Source of the DNA: JAAYAY01 sp964429355
GTDB lineage: Bacteria > Planctomycetota > Planctomycetia > Pirellulales > Thermoguttaceae
Direction: 5' to 3'
Assembly (NCBI GenBank): GCA_964429355.1
Contig: CAYSCH010000055.1
Coordinates: forward strand, 1-34,281
Length of the DNA stretch: 34,281 bases
In this document: piece by piece, positions 25,559-33,550 of the stretch
Numbering within the stretch: position 1 is the first letter of the stretch
How the letters are laid out: each line of letters begins with the position of its first letter
The notes under the pieces: generated by a model
The model's input: only the letters and a program-made list of their open reading frames with translations
Told to the model about the DNA's origin: nothing
Databases searched by the model: none
Program-made: the position numbers and the translations under genes

Positions 25559-26779
25559 ATGCAGTACCAGTACTGTGCCAAAACGACGACCGGAGCGACC
25601 CTCGAAGGGTATCTCAACGCCAGTTCCGCCGCGGACGCCAGTCGCCAGTTGCGCCAGCGCGATCTGTATCTCGTTTCCGCCCGCCCCGCGGACATGCAAA
25701 AGGGGGTAACGGGCGGCATTTCTCCCCGTTCTTTGGATCGAGGGCGTGTGACCAAGCGAGACCTCATGGCGCTGACGTCGCAGTTGGCCATCATGGCACG
25801 CTCGGGGGTCGACCTGGCCACCGCCTTGGGCGATGTTGCCCGCGAGTGCCAGAACCTGAAACTGCGAAACGTCCTGGAGCGGATTCACGGCGAAGTGCTC
25901 TCGGGGCGTTCGATCACCAGCTCGCTGGCCACATGCGAGCATATCTTCGGGCAGAGCTATGTGGCCAGCGTGGCTGCGGCGGAGGCGGCCGGACGCCTGC
26001 CGGAGGTGCTGGCCCGCCTGGCCGCCCTCCTGCGCAGCGAACTGCGGATGCTCTCCACGATCCGGTCGTTGCTGGCGTATCCTCTCCTTTTGGCAGGCAT
26101 CTCCGCGTTGGTTGTCGTGGCGCTCGTGTTTTTCGTCTTACCCCAGTTCGCGGGCGTTTTCGAACAGCTCGACCTCACTTTGCCGTTGATCACCCGGATC
26201 CTCGTCGGTGTGGCCAACGAAGTGCGCGGCCGGATCTGGCTCTGGGGGCCGGTGACGTTGAGTGTCGTGGGGGCGGGTATTGCCTTTGCCATGAGTACGG
26301 CCGGCCGACGATTTCTCGACCGATTTCTCTTGGACTTTGTTCTCGTTCGCGACGTCACCCAGGCACTCCTGATCGGGCGGGCGTTTCGTCTTCTGGGTAC
26401 TATGCTCGAGAGCGGCGTACCCCTCCAGACCGGACTGCGACTGACCCGTTCGTCGTTCCGCAATGTGCTGCTCCAATCCCTGTTCAAGACATTGGAGGAC
26501 GACGTCGTCAACGGCCGGGGGCTCAGTACCGGTCTGGCGTCGTCGCGTTTCGTGCCCAGCGCGGCGGCACAAATGGTGGCAACGGCCGAGCGCACGGGAA
26601 CCTTGGCACTGGTGAGCCAGCAGATCGGCGAATACTACGAAGAGGAAGGCGAGACCCGCCTGCGTGAACTGGCAGGAGTGCTGGAACCCCTCATGATCAT
26701 CGTCATGGGCGTGATTGTGGGTCTGGTCGTCATGTCGGTCATGTTGCCGATCTTCGACTTCGCCACCGCGGCGAAATAG
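25559..26779 (+). CDS. gspF: GspF/PilC-type inner-membrane platform protein (406 aa)
   Basis: The protein has the two-repeat GspF architecture: a cytoplasmic helical domain (about 70-165; LTSQLAIMARSGVDLATAL), membrane helices around 172-200 and 220-245, a second cytoplasmic domain (about 270-370; FRLLGTMLESGVPLQTGL), and a terminal membrane helix around 378-400. The N-terminal 60 residues show the usual short domain (YQYCAKTTTGATLEGYL). It anchors the GspE ring and contacts the PilM/N/O-type subcomplex. Length is typical. Start chosen at the first ATG after the gspE stop, 28 bases away. Confidence 0.95.
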   Translation: MQYQYCAKTTTGATLEGYLNASSAADASRQLRQRDLYLVSARPADMQKGVTGGISPRSLDRGRVTKRDLMALTSQLAIMARSGVDLATALGDVARECQNLKLRNVLERIHGEVLSGRSITSSLATCEHIFGQSYVASVAAAEAAGRLPEVLARLAALLRSELRMLSTIRSLLAYPLLLAGISALVVVALVFFVLPQFAGVFEQLDLTLPLITRILVGVANEVRGRIWLWGPVTLSVVGAGIAFAMSTAGRRFLDRFLLDFVLVRDVTQALLIGRAFRLLGTMLESGVPLQTGLRLTRSSFRNVLLQSLFKTLEDDVVNGRGLSTGLASSRFVPSAAAQMVATAERTGTLALVSQQIGEYYEEEGETRLRELAGVLEPLMIIVMGVIVGLVVMSVMLPIFDFATAAK

Positions 26780-26784
26780 GGGAA

Positions 26785-27019
26785 ATGCGAACGATGAACT
26801 TACCCATGCGTCCCACAAGTGGTATGGAGAACAGAATGCCCCGACAGAAATTGGCTTTTGTACATCATGGACTCCTGGCAATTGTTGTGCTCGCGGGCGT
26901 TCTAGTCGGCGGACTNNNNNNNNNNAGAGATTTCGGCAACCCTGAAACGGATCGAGGAGCGTCTCGATCGGCTCGAGAAGATCGCAATTCAAACCGTCGA
27001 AGCCGAGAAAAAGGAGTGA
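26785..27019 (+). CDS. Small membrane-anchored coiled-coil protein, interrupted by an assembly gap
   Basis: Starting at ATG 26785 (or 26794), five bases after the gspF stop, the first half reads as a basic N-terminus followed by a membrane helix (GLLAIVVLAGVLVGG). After the N run at 26916-26925, a different frame closes with TGA at 27019 and encodes a heptad-like tail (LKRIEERLDRLEKIA...VEAEKKE). The two halves make sense as one single-pass protein with a C-terminal coiled coil only if the gap is not a multiple matching 10 bases. Its end overlaps the ribosome binding site of the next gene. It is not a standard T2SS or pilus component; possibly an assembly or oligomerisation factor of this system. 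Confidence 0.6.
26916..26925. other. Assembly gap (10 N)
   Basis: Ten N interrupt the small membrane/coiled-coil gene. The flanking frames do not join with a 10-base gap, so its length is a placeholder. Confidence 0.95.
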
Positions 27020-27022
27020 CCG

Positions 27023-28090
27023 GTGGCAGCAGGGCTCGGAAAAGGTTGGATCGGTTTCGATCTGGGACACCGTAGCATCGTGATCGCTCAACTGCAGAGA
27101 TCATCGACGTCGCTGCGCATTTCGGCAGCTTGTGAAATGCCCCGAACGTGCCGGTCCTTCCTGGGCCTTACAGGTCTTGACGGCTATGTGGATGTGTCCA
27201 AGCCTGAATTGGAGACCGCCCGCCTCCTGGTCTCAGGCCTGGCGGGAACGGTGGCTGCGTCTGTCCTGCCGCTGAGCGTGACCGAGTTGACGCACACGGA
27301 ACTGCCGCCGGCCGATCCTCACGAACACCACGCCATGGTGGCCAGTGAATTGGACTTCACAACGCCGCACCGTTTCGAATTCTGGCCCTCAGACCTTCCT
27401 GCCGGCGAACGTTCCACGGGGCTGTTGGATGTCAACGTGATCTCGATCGCCGAGTCGCGAGCGGCCGCGGTGGCCGACGCCCTGCGTGCCGCCCGGTTCG
27501 AATGCCGTGTCCTGGACAGTCTGCCCCACGCCGTGGCCCGTGCCGTGTTGATGGCGCTACCTGGCCACTTGGGACGTCCCCTGGCGGCCCTGTATCTGGG
27601 GTTCGATCATGCGATGTTTGTAGTTTCCCGCGACGGCATGCCCGTCTTCGTGCGGCAATTCCGCAACGCGGGGATGCATCGATTGGTCGGCCGTGTCGGC
27701 CAGTCACTCGGTCTCCTCGAAGAGGAAGCAGTTCACGTGCTGCGCGAACTGGGCTTACCCGACGCGACCGATGAAGTCTCGCGGGGCGACCGAATCCAGG
27801 ACGTGCTTGCCGAGATCGTCGCAGAACCGCTGGAGGAAACGGCCGACGAACTCCGCCGGACTTTCTCCTATCTGTCCGCCGCGAGACTGGGGCCGATTCC
27901 GGACGGCGTGTGTCTCCTCGGTGACGGAGCTGCCATCGGCAATTTCGGCCGGCATCTGGCCCTCAAGGCGGATACACGATTGTGGGACTGGAACCTGCCC
28001 GGCGCCGACGCGCCTCTCGGAGCACCCCATTTGCCCCCTGCGCTGTTCGCAGTGGCATCGGCCCTATCAGGACTGGCATGGAACTTATGA
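27023..28090 (+). CDS. pilM: PilM-like actin-fold assembly protein (355 aa)
   Basis: A GTG start at 27023 is chosen because AAAAAGGAG lies directly upstream, inside the end of the preceding gene. The N-terminus WIGFDLGHRSIVIAQL is the nucleotide-binding phosphate-1 loop of PilM/FtsA-type actin-like ATPases, and residues about 150-200 and 310-325 (GVCLLGDGAAIGN) fit the other fold elements. There is no membrane segment, as expected for cytoplasmic PilM. It would bind the cytoplasmic tail of PilN (HVNLLP, next gene) and link the ATPase to the inner-membrane complex. Sequence divergence from well-known PilM is considerable, but position and motif order support the call. Confidence 0.8.
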   Translation: MAAGLGKGWIGFDLGHRSIVIAQLQRSSTSLRISAACEMPRTCRSFLGLTGLDGYVDVSKPELETARLLVSGLAGTVAASVLPLSVTELTHTELPPADPHEHHAMVASELDFTTPHRFEFWPSDLPAGERSTGLLDVNVISIAESRAAAVADALRAARFECRVLDSLPHAVARAVLMALPGHLGRPLAALYLGFDHAMFVVSRDGMPVFVRQFRNAGMHRLVGRVGQSLGLLEEEAVHVLRELGLPDATDEVSRGDRIQDVLAEIVAEPLEETADELRRTFSYLSAARLGPIPDGVCLLGDGAAIGNFGRHLALKADTRLWDWNLPGADAPLGAPHLPPALFAVASALSGLAWNL

Positions 28091-28692
28091 GAACCCACGT
28101 CAATCTCTTGCCGCTGAAACACCGACAAGCAGGCCTGCTCCGGGCGCTGCTTCCGCGATGGTGTGCGGCGTGGGCCGTCGGCGCCGCCGTGTTTGCCGGT
28201 GTCGTCTGGATGAACCGGAGCCACCACAAGGAAATACTTGCCGCCGTCGCCGATCGTGAGGCTGCTTGCCGGCCGATTATGGCCACCGCTGCAGAGAACA
28301 CGCGGATGCAGCAGGAGATCCGTCGTTTCGATCGTCGCGAGACTCTGGTCGGCCAATTGCACGACGACAAGCCGGTATTATGCCTTCTGGCCGCCGTCAG
28401 TCGCAGCGCGGAACTTTGCGGCGGGCGAATCGTCGTACGGGACCTCCAGTTCCAGCAACAAGCGGCGGGCCCAGCAGCCGGCCGACCGCTCGCCGGCCCG
28501 CAGCAAGCGGCTCCAAACGCGCAGACCGTTCTTACACTCGAGGGGGACGCTCTGGACAATCTGGCAATCGCACGCTTTGCTACCGCCCTGAAAGATTCCG
28601 CCCTCTTCCGGGACGTAGTCCTCCAGGCCTCCCTCGACAAATCGTCGCCGGATGCAGTGATTCACTCTTTCATCGTTCGCTGCGAACTATGA
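28078..28692 (+). CDS. pilN: PilN-like inner-membrane assembly protein (204 aa)
   Basis: The protein begins MELMRTHVNLLPLKHR, containing the NLLP motif through which PilN contacts PilM. One membrane helix follows (about 27-43), then a coiled-coil-prone segment and a periplasmic ferredoxin-like domain with a disordered Gln/Ala/Pro insert around residues 125-145. AGGA at 28069-28072 supports ATG 28078; an alternative start at 28087 would give an ATGA overlap with pilM. The gene overlaps the pilM end and its own stop overlaps the pilO start, so these three genes are tightly coupled. Confidence 0.85.
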   Translation: MELMRTHVNLLPLKHRQAGLLRALLPRWCAAWAVGAAVFAGVVWMNRSHHKEILAAVADREAACRPIMATAAENTRMQQEIRRFDRRETLVGQLHDDKPVLCLLAAVSRSAELCGGRIVVRDLQFQQQAAGPAAGRPLAGPQQAAPNAQTVLTLEGDALDNLAIARFATALKDSALFRDVVLQASLDKSSPDAVIHSFIVRCEL

Positions 28693-29303
28693 GTCAAGCC
28701 GCTATGGATCCCTCAGGAATTGACGTACGACTTCAACGACTTCGATACACCATTCATGCTCTGGCCGCGGTGGGGCTGCTGACGCTGCTGCTGGGCTTCT
28801 GGTGGTCGTGGATTCGGCCTCTGACCACCCAGCAAGCCATCCTCTCCCAGCGTATGGATCAACTGGCAAAAACGCAGGCCTCGGCTACGGCGATCCGCGC
28901 CGAGCACATGTCACTCCGCGAGCAACTCTCTGAAGTTCAACAGCGCGAGGCGGCTCTGCTGGCGAGGGTTCCCGACGATCCATCGGACGAGGAGTTTCTT
29001 GCCCTGGCCTCCGGGCTCGCCAAAGAAAGCGGACTGAAGATCCAGGACTATCGGCCTGGAAAATCGATTACCGGGCCGGCCTGTTCTTCTCTCGAACTCC
29101 AACTGATCGCTGAAGGCAGTTACGTCAACATCTGCCGATTTCTCGATGGCATCGCGAAGCTGCCGCGGCATACAACGGTTTCCGGCCTGCACATTGGCAC
29201 CAGGGCCGACAAGGAAACCTGCCTCGTCGAGATCTCACTCCTCCTGTACTTCGGCGCGCCGACGGAATCGGTGCCGCTGGGAAAGGGTGCTCCTCATGTC
29301 TGA
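28689..29303 (+). CDS. pilO: PilO-like inner-membrane assembly protein (204 aa)
   Basis: The ATG at 28689 overlaps the pilN stop (ATGA). A single membrane helix (about 22-40), a long coiled coil (about 48-90), and a ferredoxin-like periplasmic domain with LELQLIAEGSYVNICRFLDG, the hallmark PilO pattern (G-x-Y-x-x-x-x-x-F), are visible. PilO pairs with PilN to form the alignment complex between the cytoplasmic motor and the outer part of the machine. Eight bases of its end overlap the next gene. Confidence 0.87.
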   Translation: MSQAAMDPSGIDVRLQRLRYTIHALAAVGLLTLLLGFWWSWIRPLTTQQAILSQRMDQLAKTQASATAIRAEHMSLREQLSEVQQREAALLARVPDDPSDEEFLALASGLAKESGLKIQDYRPGKSITGPACSSLELQLIAEGSYVNICRFLDGIAKLPRHTTVSGLHIGTRADKETCLVEISLLLYFGAPTESVPLGKGAPHV

Positions 29304-29883
29304 CGGCAAGGCAGACAACAAACGGCCGACTCCGTTCAAACTGGTCTTGGCGGCCGTCCTGACGGTTATCTTCGTCGTGGTAGTCGTCGTGCAGGTGAGA
29401 ACCTATTCGGGCACCGAGACAGCTTCCACCGAGAATCAACTCCGGGCGACAAAGGTGCGGTCCGAATCCGAGGGAAATCCCGCACCAGTCTCCGCTCGCT
29501 GCACCACTGCCCCTTCGGCAAAAACGCCCGCGCAATGGCCCGAAGTGGATATCGCCCAGTGTACGGCCTACGACCCGTTCAAAGCCCCAGAAGGGTTTGT
29601 CTCAAGTCAACAACAGGATACCGTGCGGAAGGCCTCCCCCGAGACACGGCAACAACAAATCGAGGCGGCCCAGCGGCAGACAGCCCAACATCGTGCCATT
29701 GCGGAACTCATGAAAGCTGGTGTCAACGCCGTACTGGTGGGTGCGGACCGAACGACGGCGATTGTCGGAACCCAGCAGTTCCAGGTCGGACAGCAAATCC
29801 ACGGCCACCGCGTGACGGCCATCGACCCTCGCGGCATCGTCCTCGAACCGATCGATCCAGAACCGGCCAGCCCCAGTCCTTGA
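29296..29883 (+). CDS. PilP/GspC-like periplasmic protein with N-terminal membrane anchor (195 aa)
   Basis: The ATG at 29296 lies inside the pilO end. A single membrane helix (about 17-33) is followed by a flexible region, a YDPFKAP segment, a Gln-rich helix (about 105-135), and a compact C-terminal beta domain (about 140-185; AVLVGADRTTAIVGTQQFQVGQQIHGHRV), which has the pattern of GspC homology-region or PilP domains that dock onto the secretin. In a standard machine this protein connects PilN/O to the outer-membrane secretin, but no secretin gene follows. This is the last gene of the operon in the window. The call rests on fold pattern and position. Confidence 0.72.
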   Translation: MSDGKADNKRPTPFKLVLAAVLTVIFVVVVVVQVRTYSGTETASTENQLRATKVRSESEGNPAPVSARCTTAPSAKTPAQWPEVDIAQCTAYDPFKAPEGFVSSQQQDTVRKASPETRQQQIEAAQRQTAQHRAIAELMKAGVNAVLVGADRTTAIVGTQQFQVGQQIHGHRVTAIDPRGIVLEPIDPEPASPSP

Positions 29884-30016
29884 CCTGCGAAGATGTCACT
29901 GGCGTTCTGACTCGCATAGGGAAGTCTTCGTCTATTGTATCCACGACCGAAACCTGGCATTTGAAGTCGCATTGCCCACAAGAATTCGCCATGCTGCTCC
30001 CCACTCGGAGGCCACC

Positions 30017-30244
30017 ATGCCCAATCGCTTGCCCGTCCCCGACGAACTGCTCCATTTGATCGAGAAACGCGACGTCGACAGTCCGAGTGGCGGCGAGCGG
30101 CGGTCTGCTGAGGAACGACGACAGGTCGATCTGGGACCGATCGGCGTCATTCAGACCGCGTCCAATCTGGCAGAGATCTCACTCGAAGAGCGGCGAGTGG
30201 GAAGGAAGCGGCGGGTGAAGCGAGATCGGCGGAACAGCCAGTAG
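30017..30244 (+). CDS. Small conserved-looking hypothetical protein (75 aa)
   Basis: The ATG at 30017 has CGGAGG upstream; a longer in-frame start at 29972 lacks one. The protein is short, highly charged and mostly helical (PDELLHLIEKRD, then GERRSAEERRQ, ending in a very basic tail), with no membrane segment. The mid-segment LGPIGVIQTASNLAEISLEERR looks like a conserved family block rather than random sequence. It may bind nucleic acid or an acidic partner; nothing more can be said. Confidence 0.6.
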   Translation: MPNRLPVPDELLHLIEKRDVDSPSGGERRSAEERRQVDLGPIGVIQTASNLAEISLEERRVGRKRRVKRDRRNSQ

Positions 30245-30393
30245 CTGGAGATTGACCACAGGATTCGCTATCCTGAAGAGAAACCGAAGAAGCCGTTCCA
30301 GGACCAGGACGAGAGTTTCCCACGGGGAGCAACTGCCGGAATCGCCGCAGGTTTTGAAATCGGCTCTCAATCCACTGATTTCCCCTCTCGCCC

Positions 30394-31926
30394 ATGGCCA
30401 GCACACCGAGTCTCGCCGTAGTTCCCCGCCTCTCCATGCGCGGGGTATGCAAGCGATTCGCGGCGACGGAGGCCCTGGCCGGGGTCGATTTCGAAGTCCG
30501 CCCACGCGAGGTGCATGCCCTGGTTGGCGAAAATGGCGCAGGGAAGAGTACCTTGATGAAGGTCCTCTCCGGGGCACACTCGCCGGACCGGGGCGAGATG
30601 CAGCTCGACGGAATTCCTTACCGGCCACGCAATCCGCTGGACGCCCGGCGGCAAGGCGTCGTCATGATCTACCAGGAACTGTCTCTGGCGCCCCATCTTT
30701 CCGTGATGGAGAATATTCTTCTCGGGGTTGAGCCGCGTATTGGCCCCCTGGTGCGATGGGACCAGATGCGGCGACAAGCCCTTGAAGCCCTCAGACAAGT
30801 CGGCCTGGAAGCCGTTGCTCCCGAGACTCCCGCGAGACGGCTCTCGGTGGCCCAGCAACAGATGGTCGAGATCGCCCGGGCGGTCGCCGTCGAGTGCCGC
30901 GTCCTTGTTCTCGACGAACCGACGAGCAGCCTCACCTCGCGCGATACGGAGCACCTCTTCTCGCTTATCGCCCGGCTGAAGGAAAAAGGCCTGGCGATCG
31001 TCTACATCTCCCATTTCCTCGAGGAGGTGCAGCAAGTGAGCGACCGTTTCACCGTACTGCGCGACGGCCGCTCGGTGGGGAGCGGCCTGACTGCTGAGAC
31101 TCCCTCGGGCGAGATCATCACCCAGATGGTCGGCCGGCAAGTGAAGGAGCTCTATCCGCGATCTCCGCGCCGCCCCGGCCTGGAGGTGCTGAACCTGTCG
31201 GCCTTGTCGGGGCGAAAGACACCGCGTTCTGCTTCTCTTACCCTGCATCAGGGCGAGATCCTGGGGATTGCCGGTCTGATGGGGGCGGGTCGAACGGAGT
31301 TGCTGCGGGCGATCTTCGGGCTGGATGCGATTCGCTCAGGCGAGATATCCGTCGGTGCCTATGTGGGGCCGGCATCACCCGCTCGGCGCTGGTCCCAGAA
31401 AGTCGGCCTCGTGAGCGAGGATCGAAAAACCGAAGGGCTGGCACTCGGACTGTCGATCGCCGACAACGTCACCCTGCCGCGATTGCGCGGGCTCGGCCCA
31501 AAAGGGCTCGTCACGCCCGCCGGTCAGGCAACCGCCTGCCGCCGCTGGATCGAGGAACTCGCGATTCGATGCACATCGCCTCATCAGCGCGTGGGCGACC
31601 TCTCGGGTGGCAACCAGCAAAAGGCTGCCTTGGCCCGATTGCTCCATGCCGACGTCGATCTGCTCCTTCTCGACGAGCCGACACGGGGCATTGACGTCGG
31701 CTCGAAAGTCCAAGTCTACAGGCTTCTGGACCGACTGGCGTGCGCCGAGCCGCAATCGCGACGGCCGGGCAAGGCGGTGCTCCTCGTCAGCAGCTATCTT
31801 CCGGAGTTGCTGGGCATCTGTGACCGCATCGCCGTCATGCACCGCGGACATCTCAGCGACGCCCGACCTGTCGGCGATTGGACTGAACAACGCCTGATGA
31901 TGCTCGCCACCGGCCAAGTCAGGTGA
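30394..31926 (+). CDS. RbsA/MglA-type sugar ABC transporter ATPase with two nucleotide-binding domains (510 aa)
   Basis: A duplicated ABC ATPase of the carbohydrate-uptake-2 (CUT2) family. First domain: Walker A GENGAGKST (45-53), signature LSVAQQQMVEIARA (150-163), Walker B LVLDEPTSSL. Second domain: the naturally degenerate P-loop GLMGAGRTE (294-302), SEDRKTEGL (341-349), signature LSGGNQQK (403-410) and DEPTRGIDVG (427-436), all typical of RbsA. Such ATPases energise import of ribose, galactose, xylose or similar sugars through a permease dimer and a periplasmic binding protein, neither of which is in the window. No ribosome binding site is evident at 30394; an internal ATG at 30436 is possible. 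Gene ends convergently with the ceramidase-like gene, 49 bases away. Confidence 0.92.
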   Translation: MASTPSLAVVPRLSMRGVCKRFAATEALAGVDFEVRPREVHALVGENGAGKSTLMKVLSGAHSPDRGEMQLDGIPYRPRNPLDARRQGVVMIYQELSLAPHLSVMENILLGVEPRIGPLVRWDQMRRQALEALRQVGLEAVAPETPARRLSVAQQQMVEIARAVAVECRVLVLDEPTSSLTSRDTEHLFSLIARLKEKGLAIVYISHFLEEVQQVSDRFTVLRDGRSVGSGLTAETPSGEIITQMVGRQVKELYPRSPRRPGLEVLNLSALSGRKTPRSASLTLHQGEILGIAGLMGAGRTELLRAIFGLDAIRSGEISVGAYVGPASPARRWSQKVGLVSEDRKTEGLALGLSIADNVTLPRLRGLGPKGLVTPAGQATACRRWIEELAIRCTSPHQRVGDLSGGNQQKAALARLLHADVDLLLLDEPTRGIDVGSKVQVYRLLDRLACAEPQSRRPGKAVLLVSSYLPELLGICDRIAVMHRGHLSDARPVGDWTEQRLMMLATGQVR

Positions 31927-31975
31927 CCGTGTCCGCAGCGGCCCAATCCGGTGGGCAGCGTGACGCCCCACGCGA

Positions 31976-33352
31976 CTACGGTTTTCGAAAACTCTCTGGG
32001 AGCATCGTTTTCACCGCCCCGACAATACGTTCCATCATCGGCGGATCGAGCCTTTCGGGCTGACCGAAGGTGACGCGTGCGCTGAGGCTGTTGTTGGCTT
32101 CATAGCCCCCTTCTACGAGGATTCGCGGGGACGCGAAATAAGTGGAAACGTCGTTCGTGTAGGCGCTAACCCAGAGCCGGCCAGGCTCGAATTCCTCCTT
32201 CAGGCGGAGCACATAGTCGACCACCATCTCGTTCGACAAGAAGACCATCGCCAGGTCGTCGCCGAAGATCCAGGTATTGACCTGATAGGTCGGTGGGGCG
32301 GGAAGCTTGCCTCCTTTGTCCATCTCGTCCAGCAGCGCCTTGACGGCCCAGGAACTCGCCGCGGTCTTGCGGGCAACGCCCATGTCGGCATCCTTCTGCC
32401 AGGGAATCTCGAGAACCTCCTGCCGGGCAGTGATCTTCGGGGTGATCGGGATCCAAGGGCCTGCGAGCAGCCGTTTGACTTCATCCGCAAATGCCCGGCC
32501 GTGCTGGTCGCAAAGCTCGGTGGTGCCGTGGGGGCAGGGATCGGAATCGGCGCCGCAGCCGAGCGTGATCAGGGCCGTCGTGCCGGGCTGGTCGGCTTCG
32601 ATGAATTTCCGCGCCGAGCCGGCCCAGTCGCCGTGGATTTGCATGAAGTTGCCGCGCAACGTCGTGTTATGGCAGGCGTAGTTGCAGACCAGGGCCAGGA
32701 CTTTTCCGTCGTCGCTTGTGACTTTCAAGACCGCCAGTTCGTGATCGACGGGCGCTTCCGGCACGGCGCCGAAACCGGACCATTTGCCTTCTTTGAGCAC
32801 GCGGCGGTTGGCTGCAAACGGGACGGAGCCGCGGGCAATTTCCAGCTTCGCCGGCTGCTGATTCTCCAGGGCCTTCTGAACAACCTCCACGAGTCGCTCG
32901 GTGAGCTGCTCGGCGTATCGTTCCATATGCGCTCGCTCGTCGCCTTCCAGCGAATCCATTCCCTTGAGATTCGGCCCGGAGTGGCAGTGGGTATTGCAGA
33001 GCACGAATCGTTCGGGGGCGATCGGGGTTGTTTTGTTAACGCGCGAGTAGACTGTGTCGCGCAGCTCGCGGGGAACGGAGCCGCAATCGACCGAAAGGAT
33101 GATAGCGGGACCCTGCACCTCATTACGCGCGATGGCCAGCGCCGAGGCCGAGAGGGGACCGGCAACGCCTTCGGACTCCGTCTTGCGAGAGGCATACCCG
33201 TACATCCGCACCGGTGTGTCCGGTGTGATGTCGACCTTGGCCACCCCAATGGGCGCCGTCGCGGGGGGGGCGGCCGCGACGGGGTCCGCAGCCAGGGCGG
33301 CGATACCGGCCAATGCACACAGGATTCTACGCGTGGATCCGGCGAAATTCAT
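31976..33352 (-). CDS. Secreted neutral/alkaline ceramidase-like hydrolase (458 aa)
   Basis: The start at 33352 (MNFAGSTRR) has GGGGAGAA upstream and begins a signal peptide (cleavage near AAA, residue 28); a longer in-frame extension to 34051 runs antisense through the neighbouring gene and was rejected. The fold follows the neutral ceramidase N-terminal domain: VAKVDITPDTPVRMYGY at the start, a metal-ligand-like NTHCHSGP (His122, His124), ACHNT (His228), HGDW (His240), and GCGADSDP (265-272) at the place of the ceramidase GDVSPN signature. It is shorter than animal ceramidases (about 700 residues), lacking their C-terminal domain. Planctomycetes carry many such proteins; the true substrate (N-acyl sphingolipid or another amide) is not known. 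Confidence 0.88.
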   Translation of the reverse strand: MNFAGSTRRILCALAGIAALAADPVAAAPPATAPIGVAKVDITPDTPVRMYGYASRKTESEGVAGPLSASALAIARNEVQGPAIILSVDCGSVPRELRDTVYSRVNKTTPIAPERFVLCNTHCHSGPNLKGMDSLEGDERAHMERYAEQLTERLVEVVQKALENQQPAKLEIARGSVPFAANRRVLKEGKWSGFGAVPEAPVDHELAVLKVTSDDGKVLALVCNYACHNTTLRGNFMQIHGDWAGSARKFIEADQPGTTALITLGCGADSDPCPHGTTELCDQHGRAFADEVKRLLAGPWIPITPKITARQEVLEIPWQKDADMGVARKTAASSWAVKALLDEMDKGGKLPAPPTYQVNTWIFGDDLAMVFLSNEMVVDYVLRLKEEFEPGRLWVSAYTNDVSTYFASPRILVEGGYEANNSLSARVTFGQPERLDPPMMERIVGAVKTMLPESFRKP

Positions 33353-33550
33353 GGTTCTGATTCTCCCCAAGGTATCCTGAATCGGGTCTGCACCCATTCT
33401 AGTGCCTGCGGCAACGAAAGAAACAGGCATCTGGGTGACGATTGGACCGCCGGGCCCCGGCAGCGTTGATATTCGTCCTGAAAATGTGGAGAATGATGAA
33501 ATTGGCGAAAACCACAACGAACGAGCATTTCCCGAAGCGAGGTGCAGTCG

